Assembly: GCA_018262135.1 (NCBI GenBank)
Contig: JAGTSD010000164.1
Coordinates: 1-5,028 of the forward strand
Source of the DNA: Pseudomonadota bacterium
GTDB lineage: Bacteria; Pseudomonadota; Gammaproteobacteria; Competibacterales; Competibacteraceae
Length of the DNA: 5,028 nucleotides
Direction of reading: 5' to 3'
Shown: in pieces, positions 1 through 5,028 of the stretch
Layout: each line of letters opens with the position of its first letter
Position numbering within the stretch: the first letter of the stretch is position 1
Notes under the pieces: model-generated
What the model saw: the letters and a program-made list of their open reading frames with translations, nothing else
Told to the model about the DNA's origin: nothing
The model's database searches: none
Translations under genes and position numbers: made by a program

Positions 1-48
1 TGGGGGTTTATCCCTTTTTCGTCACGCAACCCTCCTTTGGTGGTTTCT

Positions 49-77
49 GGCCGGATCGTTCGTGTCCGGCCTTTTTT
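49..77 (+). terminator. Rho-independent terminator of an off-window rightward gene
   Basis: A perfect 7-bp inverted repeat, GGCCGGA (49-55) and TCCGGCC (65-71), encloses a 9-base loop and is followed directly by six T residues (72-77). The T tract is on the right only, so it works for rightward transcription. The gene it ends must lie left of position 1 or stop at the very edge. Confidence 0.85.
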
Positions 78-101
78 ATTATCAAGCCTCTTCGCATTTC
101 C

Positions 102-125
102 AAAAGCCCCATCCAACCGGTGGGG
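102..125 (-). terminator. Weak intrinsic terminator candidate for the pdxH unit
   Basis: Read leftward, CCCCA (125-121) pairs with TGGGG (111-107) around a 9-base loop that can add two more G-C pairs with one bulged base. The stem is followed by one C and four T residues (105-102). It lies about 160 bases past the stop codon of the thioredoxin-fusion gene. Stem and T tract are both short, so termination is plausible rather than certain. Confidence 0.4.
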
Positions 126-285
126 ATCATCCGTGGCGCTTTGGCCACTGGTGATGATTATGGACGCATTATACCGGTCGCGTCTGATTCCGCAACTTTA
201 TTGAGGTAACTCCCTGACTCCCACTCTATCCAGCAACCCAGCCAAGCAAGCCATGCTTCCGAACCCGCACCTCCTCGCTGCCGCG

Positions 286-1602
286 CTACCGGGACGAACC
301 GCGCCGGTGGAACGTCTCCGCCGCCGCCGTCAGCCCCGTCAGCGCCAGCGCGCCGACAACGACCAGCAGCGAACTCAGCGCATCGCTCAATCCTTCGGGA
401 TAGAACAGCAGCATCAGTCCCAGACCCGCCATCATCGTGCCTGACAGCAGTTTCAGCAGTCGCCCCTCGCGCTCCTGCAGCTTGCGCGAGCCCAGGGTCC
501 GAACAAACACCAGTACGATCACCAGCAGGGGCAGCACGTAGACGACGTTGTAAAGCGTCAGGTAGAGATAGTAGCCGCCAGCGGACAAGTCATGCAGGGT
601 CAACGCGCGGGTATAGACCATCGGGAAACCGGCGGTGCAGAGCAATTCGTAGCTGTTGGCGACGATGGCCAGCGCCACGGTTCCCATCAGCAGCGTTGGC
701 AGATGCTCGGCCCCAACCAGTCCCCGCATCCGCTTGAACAGCTTCGGCTTGGCCTCGTCTGGGATGCTCAGCGACGGACCCTGCTGGAAGGCGAAGTAAT
801 CCTTGATGTTCAATGCGCCGATGACCACCGCCAGCACTCCTGCCAGGACGGTGATGATCCGCAGTTCGCCTACCAGCAGAAATATGTTAAGCCAGGCGGA
901 CATGAACACGAAATACACCAACCCCGAAAAAAATACGAACACCCCGCCGATCAGCAGCATTCGTCGCCGGTTGCGGGCGTGGACGAGCAAGCTGAGCAGG
1001 AAAAGCAGCACGAAAAAGGCGCAGGGATTGAAGGCGTCCAGTCCAGCCAGCGTCACGGTCAACACCGGCAGCGAAAGCGCGCCGGGGTCCACCCGACCGA
1101 TCAGTGGCAGTTCCAGCAGCGGCGTGGCGGCGGGCGTGATGGCCGGAGCCGCTTCAGGCGCTGCGGCAGGCTCGATAAAGCGGCGGTGGCACTCCTCCAA
1201 TTGCTGGCGCAACTGCTGGCCAGTAGTCTCAGGACGGTCAAAGCCGGTCAGCATTTGCCCGCAGAACAGGAAGGCCGGTACCGAGTTGGCCGCTTCGCCC
1301 AAGGCTTCAGCCATCCGCGTGTATTGCACGCCTCCGGCCATGTCCCGGGTGATATCGTGGCTGTGCAGTTCCAGCCAGGGATAATCAGCCGGCAAGGCCT
1401 CGATAAAGGGCCGTGCGTGCCGGCAGTGCGAGCAGGTCTGGCTCCAGAAGAAATAGAGGTGAACCTGCGGCTGGCCGGTCGCAGTTCGAGTCAACCACCA
1501 CTCCGCCGACGCGGGTGAAGCCGCCAGCGCGGGAACGCCGGGACTCAGCGTCCAGATCAACAACAGGCCAATCAGGATCCGGAAAAGCTGCAAACACAAC
1601 AT
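286..1602 (-). CDS. Membrane thiol-disulfide protein: N-terminal thioredoxin domain fused to a DsbD/CcdA-like domain
   Basis: The 438-residue product begins with a likely signal peptide (hydrophobic residues about 6-19, possible cleavage near ALA-A at 26-28). A thioredoxin-fold domain follows at about 45-140, with the active site C57-S-H-C60 and the SVP cis-proline motif at 107-109. An Ala/Pro-rich linker (about 145-162) leads to a membrane domain (about 175-425) with roughly six or seven hydrophobic segments. This domain has an NPC motif (Cys194) in its first helix and a second helix-borne cysteine in LLCTAGFP (Cys322), matching the paired membrane cysteines of DsbD and CcdA. I infer that electrons pass from cytoplasmic thioredoxin through Cys194/Cys322 to the periplasmic CSHC site. 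The substrate is unknown. DsbD carries its thioredoxin domain at the C-terminus, so this is not DsbD itself. It lies 12 bases after pdxH. The start is the only ATG after an in-frame stop at 1617-1615, and no good Shine-Dalgarno precedes it, so coupled translation is likely. Confidence 0.85.
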   Translation of the reverse strand: MLCLQLFRILIGLLLIWTLSPGVPALAASPASAEWWLTRTATGQPQVHLYFFWSQTCSHCRHARPFIEALPADYPWLELHSHDITRDMAGGVQYTRMAEALGEAANSVPAFLFCGQMLTGFDRPETTGQQLRQQLEECHRRFIEPAAAPEAAPAITPAATPLLELPLIGRVDPGALSLPVLTVTLAGLDAFNPCAFFVLLFLLSLLVHARNRRRMLLIGGVFVFFSGLVYFVFMSAWLNIFLLVGELRIITVLAGVLAVVIGALNIKDYFAFQQGPSLSIPDEAKPKLFKRMRGLVGAEHLPTLLMGTVALAIVANSYELLCTAGFPMVYTRALTLHDLSAGGYYLYLTLYNVVYVLPLLVIVLVFVRTLGSRKLQEREGRLLKLLSGTMMAGLGLMLLFYPEGLSDALSSLLVVVGALALTGLTAAAETFHRRGSSR

Positions 1603-1614
1603 GACGATGGATAT

Positions 1615-2259
1615 TCAGGGTTCCAGCCGTTCGAGCAGCCAGCCGCCATCCGCCCGCCGCCGATAACGCAACCGGTCGTGCATTCGGCCATGCCGGCCCT
1701 GCCAGAACTCCAGCATTTCCGGTCGGACCCGGTAACCGCCCCAGTGGTGCGGCATTGGGATATTGTCGTCCGGATACTGCGCTTCCAAATTCTGGAAGCG
1801 TTGGTCCAGGATCGGGCGGCTGGCCACCACCTGGCTTTGCCGCGACGCCAGCGAGCCCAGCCGGCTTTCGCGGGGCCGGGTGCGAAAATAGACTTCAGAT
1901 TCAGCGGGCAAAGTCTTGCTGACCGTGCCTTCCACCCGAACCTGCCGCTCCAGTTCCAACCAGAGAAACACCAGCGCGGCGTGCGGGTTGGCGGCCAGTT
2001 GCTGGCCCTTGTCGCTACGGTAATTGGTGTAGAACACGAAACCCTCGGCGTCGCATTCCTTGAGCAGTACTACCCGCGCGTAGGGGCGGCCGGTTCGGTC
2101 GGCGGTGGCGAGCGTCATAGCATTGGGTTCGGGCAGTTGCGCGGCAATCGCCTCCCCCAGCCAGTGCTGAAACTGCTTGAGAGGATCGGGGTCCACATCG
2201 GCCTTGTTTAAGGCTCCCCGGGCGTATTCCTGACGAAGTTCGGCGAGGGACTGGCTCAT
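1615..2259 (-). CDS. pdxH: Pyridoxamine/pyridoxine 5'-phosphate oxidase
   Basis: This cytoplasmic FMN enzyme oxidises pyridoxine or pyridoxamine 5'-phosphate to pyridoxal 5'-phosphate with O2, the last step of the DXP-dependent vitamin B6 route and of salvage. The product is 214 residues, against 218 in E. coli. Residues 183-196 fit the PdxH family signature exactly (LEFWQ, four residues, RMHDR), and R192 and H194 match the E. coli substrate-binding R197 and H199. The FMN-binding stretches RVVLLK (62-67), FYTNYRS (76-82) and LERQVRVEG (103-111) are also present, as is the family WGG motif at 173-175. An AGGAAG element (2276-2271) lies 11 bases before the ATG, a rather long spacing. It is the first gene of a leftward pair with the thioredoxin-fusion gene and has a TATAAT box about 43 bases upstream. 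No key residue appears to be missing. Confidence 0.97.
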   Translation of the reverse strand: MSQSLAELRQEYARGALNKADVDPDPLKQFQHWLGEAIAAQLPEPNAMTLATADRTGRPYARVVLLKECDAEGFVFYTNYRSDKGQQLAANPHAALVFLWLELERQVRVEGTVSKTLPAESEVYFRTRPRESRLGSLASRQSQVVASRPILDQRFQNLEAQYPDDNIPMPHHWGGYRVRPEMLEFWQGRHGRMHDRLRYRRRADGGWLLERLEP

Positions 2260-2301
2260 GGCGATTTCGGCTTCCTGGGGCTAACCATTCGAGACTGGCG
2301 G

Positions 2302-2307
2302 ATTATA
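2302..2307 (-). promoter_or_regulatory. Probable -10 box of the pdxH promoter
   Basis: Read leftward this is a perfect TATAAT, placing transcription start near 2295 and giving a leader of about 36 bases before the pdxH ATG. The hexamer at 17-base spacing (2330-2325) reads CAAAGC, which is not a sigma-70 -35 box, so the promoter may need an activator or be weak. The neighbouring inverted repeat at 2327-2348 overlaps the -35 position. Confidence 0.55.
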
Positions 2308-2326
2308 ACCTTTTCGCTGCCGTTGC

Positions 2327-2348
2327 TTTGGCTGCTCGAATAGCCAAA
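2327..2348. repeat. Inverted repeat TTTGGCT-8-AGCCAAA, possible operator
   Basis: TTTGGCT (2327-2333) and AGCCAAA (2342-2348) form a perfect 7-bp inverted repeat with an 8-base spacer. There is no T tract on either strand, so it is not an intrinsic terminator. Its left arm covers the -35 position of the pdxH promoter, the place expected for a dimeric regulator. The identity of any binding protein is unknown. Confidence 0.45.
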
Positions 2349-2428
2349 ATCATCCTGCATCGCAGCAAAGATCTTCTATACTTTATTGCAGTGGTATGAC
2401 CATTTCTGACGACTGCCCCCGGCGAGCC

Positions 2429-2456
2429 TTTAAAACGGCAAACCATCCACTAATAT
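2429..2456 (+). promoter_or_regulatory. Candidate rightward promoter for the small-protein/membrane-protein pair
   Basis: TTTAAA (2429-2434, four of six bases matching TTGACA) is followed after 16 bases by TAATAT (2451-2456, four of six matching TATAAT). Start of transcription would be near 2463, giving a leader of about 120 bases. An alternative -10, TATACT at 2377-2382, has no recognisable -35. Both are weak matches. Confidence 0.3.
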
Positions 2457-2530
2457 GTTTAGCATAACAGTCGGATTTCGGGGTGGCTGGCATTCCACGT
2501 AAAACTCAAGAAGCAGTTAAAACATTACGC

Positions 2531-2546
2531 CAGGCTGTCTGGCCTG
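2531..2546 (+). other. Small stem-loop in the leader of the rightward pair
   Basis: CAGGC (2531-2535) pairs with GCCTG (2542-2546) around a 6-base loop, and one bulged C would allow two further C-G pairs outside. It lies 22 bases upstream of the GAGAGG ribosome binding site. There is no adjacent long T tract and no known riboswitch pattern, so any role in leader control is speculative. Confidence 0.25.
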
Positions 2547-2568
2547 CGAATTGCTTTTCATTACAGGT

Positions 2569-2574
2569 GAGAGG
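2569..2574 (+). promoter_or_regulatory. Strong ribosome binding site of the small gene
   Basis: GAGAGG, within a longer purine-rich stretch AGGTGAGAGG (2565-2574), ends eight bases before the ATG at 2583. This is close to ideal Shine-Dalgarno placement and is the main reason to accept the short frame that follows as a gene. Confidence 0.7.
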
Positions 2575-2582
2575 TTAAAATC

Positions 2583-2762
2583 ATGCGTGGCGCCCACAAG
2601 CTCCAGCACCCGTTCCTCTGGTTCGAACGTGGCGGATGGTGGTTCAAGGTCTTCAACGAATGCTTCGGCCCCTACCCGGACTTGGTCGAGGCCCGTTATC
2701 ATTTGCTGGTCATTCAGGGCCTGAGCCGACAACTACGCGACGTCTTGTCCAAGCGGGCCTGA
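2583..2762 (+). CDS. Small hypothetical protein, 59 residues, rich in aromatic residues
   Basis: The frame encodes 59 residues, just short enough to be missed by many gene finders. Support comes from a GAGAGG ribosome binding site at ideal spacing, third-codon-position GC of about 79 percent like the neighbouring genes, and a stop only 22 bases before the next rightward start. The N-terminal half is aromatic (FLWFERGGWWFKVF at 11-24), followed by GPYPDL (29-34) and EAR at 36-38, then a likely amphipathic helix to the end (about 39-57). The W-W-F, GPY and EA pattern loosely resembles small beta-hairpin-plus-helix domains such as DUF6316, but I cannot confirm that. There is no signal peptide or transmembrane segment, so it is probably cytoplasmic. 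The single cysteine, C27, is not part of a motif. Function is unknown; co-transcription with the next gene suggests a shared role. Confidence 0.72.
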   Translation: MRGAHKLQHPFLWFERGGWWFKVFNECFGPYPDLVEARYHLLVIQGLSRQLRDVLSKRA

Positions 2763-2784
2763 TCCGCATCGCAACCACCAGGTA

Positions 2785-3777
2785 ATGGGCACGCGGAACC
2801 GGCGCATGACCGACCCGGCATTGACGGCCCGGATTCACGCCGCCGTAACCGAAGCCACCCACCACTATCTGAACGAACGCCGGGCACGGGTGCGTGATTT
2901 CGCGCGCCAGCACTACTCGTTCCGGGGCGCGTTACGGGTCAACCGCCACGCGCTCGGCCTGGATCTGGTGCGCACCCCCGCCAACGTGCTCTGGGTCATT
3001 CCGCGCCTTCTGGCGCGCGGCGGCGCGAAATTGAGCCGTAAGGTTCGCCTGGAGGCGCTGGCCCGATGCCTCGACCGTCTGCCCTCCGGTTTCAAAACCG
3101 ATGTCGAACGCGAAATCGAGTGGCTGATCTATAGCGAACTGCTGGAACTGCCGTTCGAACAAGAGGGACGACGCTGTACCCGGGACGCGCTGTTGGAAAC
3201 CATCCTGGCGCACCCGGCCATCAGGGAGTTGCTGATTCCCGAACTGCTCCGCCTGGATGAACTCGCCCATCACCAGAATTTTCGACAGCGGCTCGAAGAT
3301 TATCTGCTCACCTACACCAGCAACCGGGCGGCGGCAGCCGATTTGTCCGGTTCCCTGCTCAGCCTGGCCGCGGGCGTCGCCGCCTTCAAGCAGTGTACCC
3401 CGGGCGCGATGGCCATCGGCAGCGCCACCGCCGCCGCCATCGCCAACCAGTTGGCCATCGCCAACTTCATGCTGGGGCCGACGCTCGGTTCGCTGTACTA
3501 CGGTTTTTTCCCGGCTACGGCCTCAGCCGGGCTGCTGGTCGCCACCACGGGCGGATTGCTGCTGGCGCTGGGCGTGCTGAGCGCCGGCGCCGGTGTGATC
3601 GCCGATCCTCTCCAGCAGGCGCTCGGGCTGCACCAGCGCAAGCTGATGAAATTGCTGGATGCGCTCGAACGGGAATTGACCGGCCAAGGCAGCAGCTACC
3701 AGTTGCACGATGCCTACGCCGCGCGCGTTTTCGATCTGTGGGACTTGCTGCAAATCACTACCCGTGCCCTGAGCTGA
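2785..3777 (+). CDS. Predicted membrane protein resembling the DUF6635 group
   Basis: The product is 330 residues from the ATG at 2785, or 323 from the ATG at 2806. The second start has GGAA seven bases upstream, the first has only AGG very close, so the shorter form may be the real one. The basic N-terminal part (YLNERRARVRDFARQHYSFRG at about 28-48, then a region with R-x-PAN at 63-67) resembles from memory the start of DUF6635 proteins. Residues about 80-180 are soluble, helical and charged. Residues about 184-273 are rich in Ala and Gly and hydrophobic, with likely membrane segments near 187-203, 215-240 and 246-272. A charged helical tail (about 280-328) follows. No catalytic motif is visible: no Walker, CxxC or metal-binding cluster. 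It lies 22 bases after the small gene and is probably in the same transcript. It converges on rplQ and has no rightward T-tract terminator. Function unknown. Confidence 0.85.
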   Translation: MGTRNRRMTDPALTARIHAAVTEATHHYLNERRARVRDFARQHYSFRGALRVNRHALGLDLVRTPANVLWVIPRLLARGGAKLSRKVRLEALARCLDRLPSGFKTDVEREIEWLIYSELLELPFEQEGRRCTRDALLETILAHPAIRELLIPELLRLDELAHHQNFRQRLEDYLLTYTSNRAAAADLSGSLLSLAAGVAAFKQCTPGAMAIGSATAAAIANQLAIANFMLGPTLGSLYYGFFPATASAGLLVATTGGLLLALGVLSAGAGVIADPLQQALGLHQRKLMKLLDALERELTGQGSSYQLHDAYAARVFDLWDLLQITTRALS

Positions 3778-3801
3778 GAACGCCCCCTGCCGCACGGACG
3801 C

Positions 3802-3824
3802 AAAAAAGCCGGGCACCGCCCGGC
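3802..3824 (-). terminator. Strong intrinsic terminator of the alpha operon after rplQ
   Basis: Read leftward, GCCGGGC (3824-3818) pairs perfectly with GCCCGGC (3814-3808) around a 3-base loop and runs into six T residues (3807-3802), 26 bases past the rplQ stop. Outer bases CGCAA (3799-3803) and TTGCG (3826-3830) could lengthen the stem. Rightward RNA forms the same hairpin but is followed by CTTGCG, not T residues, so it is a poor terminator for the convergent pair. Confidence 0.9.
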
Positions 3825-3850
3825 CTTGCGAAAAAACCACCCTGCGCTGG

Positions 3851-4228
3851 CTATTCGGCCACCGCCGCCTGGGGTCGGTCTACCAGTTCGACATAGGCCA
3901 TGGGCGCGTTGTCGCCATTGCGAAATCCGCACTTCAGAATGCGCAGGTAGCCGCCGGGCCGCGCCTGATAGCGGGGTCCCAGCTCGTTGAACAGTTTGGT
4001 CACCACGTCCCGGTCGCGCAGGCGAGCGAACGCGAGCCGGCGCCGGGCCACGCTGTCTTCCTTGGACAAGGTGATCAGCGGTTCGGCGACCCGCCGTAGT
4101 TCCTTGGCCTTGGGCAGGGTGGTCCGAATCAGTTCGTGGGTGAACAGCGAAGCGGCCATGTTGCTGAACATGGCCTTACGATGGCTGCTGGTGCGATTCA
4201 GTTTGCGACCGGCGTTGCGATGGCGCAT
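3851..4228 (-). CDS. rplQ: Large ribosomal subunit protein bL17
   Basis: The product is a 125-residue bL17 protein of the 50S subunit, where the family sits on the solvent side near the tunnel exit. It matches the E. coli protein (127 residues) along its length. Recognisable family stretches are [12 protein letters not shown] (1-12), [12 protein letters not shown] (14-25), the [11 protein letters not shown] segment and [11 protein letters not shown], then [10 protein letters not shown] and [21 protein letters not shown] near the end. The C-terminal DRPQAAVAE tail is variable in the family. A purine-rich AAGGGA lies about nine bases before the ATG. It follows rpoA after 83 bases in the normal alpha-operon order and is followed by a strong terminator, so it is the last gene of the operon. 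In E. coli this operon is repressed by S4; the repression site would be off the window. Confidence 0.98.
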   Translation of the reverse strand: MRHRNAGRKLNRTSSHRKAMFSNMAASLFTHELIRTTLPKAKELRRVAEPLITLSKEDSVARRRLAFARLRDRDVVTKLFNELGPRYQARPGGYLRILKCGFRNGDNAPMAYVELVDRPQAAVAE

Positions 4229-4268
4229 GACAATGATCCCTTGAAACTTAAAACTCGAAACTCGTGTG

Positions 4269-4296
4269 AAAAAATACTGGGCGAAGGAGAAGCCAG
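4269..4296 (-). other. Weak stem-loop with T tract between rpoA and rplQ
   Basis: Read leftward, CTGGC (4296-4292) can pair with GCCCAG (4282-4277) with one bulged C around a 9-base loop, followed by TA and then six T residues (4274-4269). The stem is short, so it is at best a partial attenuator. It could lower rplQ output relative to rpoA, or be chance. Confidence 0.25.
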
Positions 4297-4311
4297 CCGA
4301 AGCCGCACCTC

Positions 4312-5028
4312 CTATTCGTCGTCGGTATCCTCGCCACCGGCCGCGGCCCGCTGTCCCGCCCGGAAGGCTGGTTTATCCGCCGCCTCCGCCTCCAGGGCCA
4401 GGCTCGCGCGCCGCGCGGCGGCCCGTTCCTCGGATTGTTCCAGGCTCAAACCCGGCGGCGGCCAGTTATCGACTTTCATGCCTAGCGCCAATTTGAACTT
4501 GGCCAGCACGTCCTTGATCTCGGTCAGCGATTTCTTGCCGAGGTTCGGGGTCTTGAGCAGTTCCGCCTCGGTCCGCTGCACCAGATCACCGATATAGTAG
4601 ATGTTCTCGGCCTTCAGGCAGTTGGCCGAGCGCACGGTCAGCTCCAGATCGTCCACCGGCTGCATCAGGACCGGATCGATGTCCACGGGCGGGAGTGGAA
4701 TGGGTTCGTCCTTTTTGCCCCGGAGATCCACGAACACCGACAACTGGTCCAGCAGAATCCGCGCCGCCGTACGAATGGCATCCTCGGGGTCGATGGTGCC
4801 GTTGGTTTCCAGCATCAGCACCAGTTTGTCCAGGTCGGTCCGTTGCTCGACCCGGGCATTTTCCACCCGGTAGCTGATCCGCTCGACCGGGCTAAAGGAG
4901 GCATCCAGGCGCAGCCGCCCGATCGTCCGGCTTTCGCTGTCGGCCTCTTCGCGCAGGGTGGCCGGCCAGTAACCGCGTCCGCGCTCGACCTTGAGTTTCA
5001 TGCTCAGTTCGCCGCTCTTGGTCAGATG
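4312..5028 (-). CDS. rpoA: RNA polymerase alpha subunit, 3' part (start outside window)
   Basis: The window holds the last 238 residues; the reading frame is open at the right edge, and by alignment with E. coli (329 residues) about 130 N-terminal residues are missing. The first ATG inside, at 5001, is an internal methionine, since HLTKSGELS precedes it in frame like HLTDENASIS in E. coli. The visible part of the N-terminal assembly domain includes [22 protein letters not shown] and [15 protein letters not shown]. After the linker comes the C-terminal domain with [18 protein letters not shown] and [16 protein letters not shown], which retains the residues used for UP-element DNA and activator contact (the R-S-A-N-C and G-K-K-S segments). 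After NWPP the protein runs on for about 41 residues beyond the E. coli end, in an Ala/Glu/Arg-rich tail closing in EDTDDE. It precedes rplQ by 83 bases. Confidence 0.97.
   Translation of the reverse strand, partial: HLTKSGELSMKLKVERGRGYWPATLREEADSESRTIGRLRLDASFSPVERISYRVENARVEQRTDLDKLVLMLETNGTIDPEDAIRTAARILLDQLSVFVDLRGKKDEPIPLPPVDIDPVLMQPVDDLELTVRSANCLKAENIYYIGDLVQRTEAELLKTPNLGKKSLTEIKDVLAKFKLALGMKVDNWPPPGLSLEQSEERAAARRASLALEAEAADKPAFRAGQRAAAGGEDTDDE

Larger units (their letters stand above)
1..285. other. Non-coding region left of the thioredoxin-fusion gene
   Basis: This stretch holds no gene I can support. It contains a rightward intrinsic terminator at 49-77 and a weaker leftward terminator candidate at 102-125, as expected between two convergent genes whose left member lies outside the window. 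A second small inverted repeat, GTGGC (133-137) with GCCAC (144-148), lies in the presumed 3' untranslated part of the leftward transcript. All three rightward frames stay open for the first 150 bases or so, but their codons lack the strong third-position GC bias of the real genes here and they run straight through the terminator, so I read the stretch as intergenic. Confidence 0.7.
2260..2582. other. Divergent intergenic region between pdxH and the rightward gene pair
   Basis: These 323 bases separate two divergent transcription units and contain no credible gene. The region is clearly richer in A and T than the flanking genes. It holds the pdxH -10 box (2307-2302), the 7+8+7 inverted repeat (2327-2348), a possible rightward promoter (2429-2456), a small stem-loop near 2531-2546 and the ribosome binding site of the small gene at its right end. 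The leftward frame covering 2732-2517 is antisense to the small gene and I do not consider it coding. Confidence 0.7.

Noticed and set aside
2..154. Rightward frame open from the left edge to TGA at 152, including an apparent hydrophobic stretch
   Set aside because: The frame runs through a perfect intrinsic terminator, has low third-position GC compared with the other genes, and its hydrophobic residues come from T-rich DNA. A gene end here cannot be fully excluded without the sequence to the left.
141..174. TTGGCC and TTATAC as a rightward promoter
   Set aside because: The spacing is 22 bases, far from the 16-18 needed, and no rightward gene lies downstream.
253..444. Rightward 63-codon open frame at the start of the coding region
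   Set aside because: It mostly lies antisense to the C-terminal codons of the fusion gene, is Arg/Gln-rich low-complexity, and has no ribosome binding site at usable spacing.
592..1518. Rightward 308-codon open frame inside the thioredoxin-fusion gene
   Set aside because: It is a shadow of the opposite-strand gene in GC-rich DNA. The translation is Gln/Arg/His-rich without domains, whereas the leftward frame has a thioredoxin site and membrane helices.
2517..2732. Leftward 71-codon open frame
   Set aside because: It is antisense to the small rightward gene, which has the stronger ribosome site and coding bias, and it extends into non-coding AT-richer DNA. The product shows no recognisable motif.
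1..5028. CRISPR array, transposase, toxin-antitoxin or phage-like element
   Set aside because: No regularly spaced repeats, no DDE or recombinase motifs, no terminal inverted repeats and no target-site duplications were seen. The small gene/membrane-protein pair lacks features of known toxin-antitoxin families.

Overview
The window looks like chromosomal DNA of a GC-rich gammaproteobacterium. The rpoA and rplQ products align closely, from memory, with the E. coli proteins, and they sit in the usual order at the 3' end of the alpha ribosomal operon. PdxH is also of the proteobacterial type. Genus cannot be fixed from the sequence. There are no tRNAs, rRNAs, CRISPR arrays, transposases or other signs of mobile DNA.

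Layout from left to right. Positions 1-285 are non-coding and hold a rightward intrinsic terminator (49-77) for a gene that lies off the window, and a weaker leftward terminator candidate (102-125). A leftward two-gene unit follows: pdxH (2259-1615), then, 12 bases downstream, a membrane protein with an N-terminal periplasmic thioredoxin domain fused to a DsbD/CcdA-like electron-transfer domain (1602-286). A good -10 box lies upstream of pdxH. A 323-base divergent intergenic region (2260-2582) carries that promoter, a 7+8+7 inverted repeat, and a possible rightward promoter. A rightward pair follows: a 59-residue small protein with a strong ribosome binding site (2583-2762), and a membrane protein of about 323-330 residues resembling the DUF6635 group (2785/2806-3777). 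This pair converges on the leftward alpha-operon tail, rplQ (4228-3851) and partial rpoA (5028-4312), which ends in a strong intrinsic terminator (3802-3824).

How the genes work together: rpoA and rplQ are core transcription and translation genes. PdxH makes pyridoxal 5'-phosphate in the cytoplasm. The thioredoxin/DsbD-like protein probably moves reducing power across the inner membrane to a periplasmic target. The sequence shows no biochemical link between these two beyond co-transcription. The rightward pair has no assignable function and is the least explained part of the window. I see no clear evidence of a new defence or mobile system; the best leads are the small-protein/membrane-protein pair, the domain order of the thioredoxin fusion, and a long acidic tail on RpoA.
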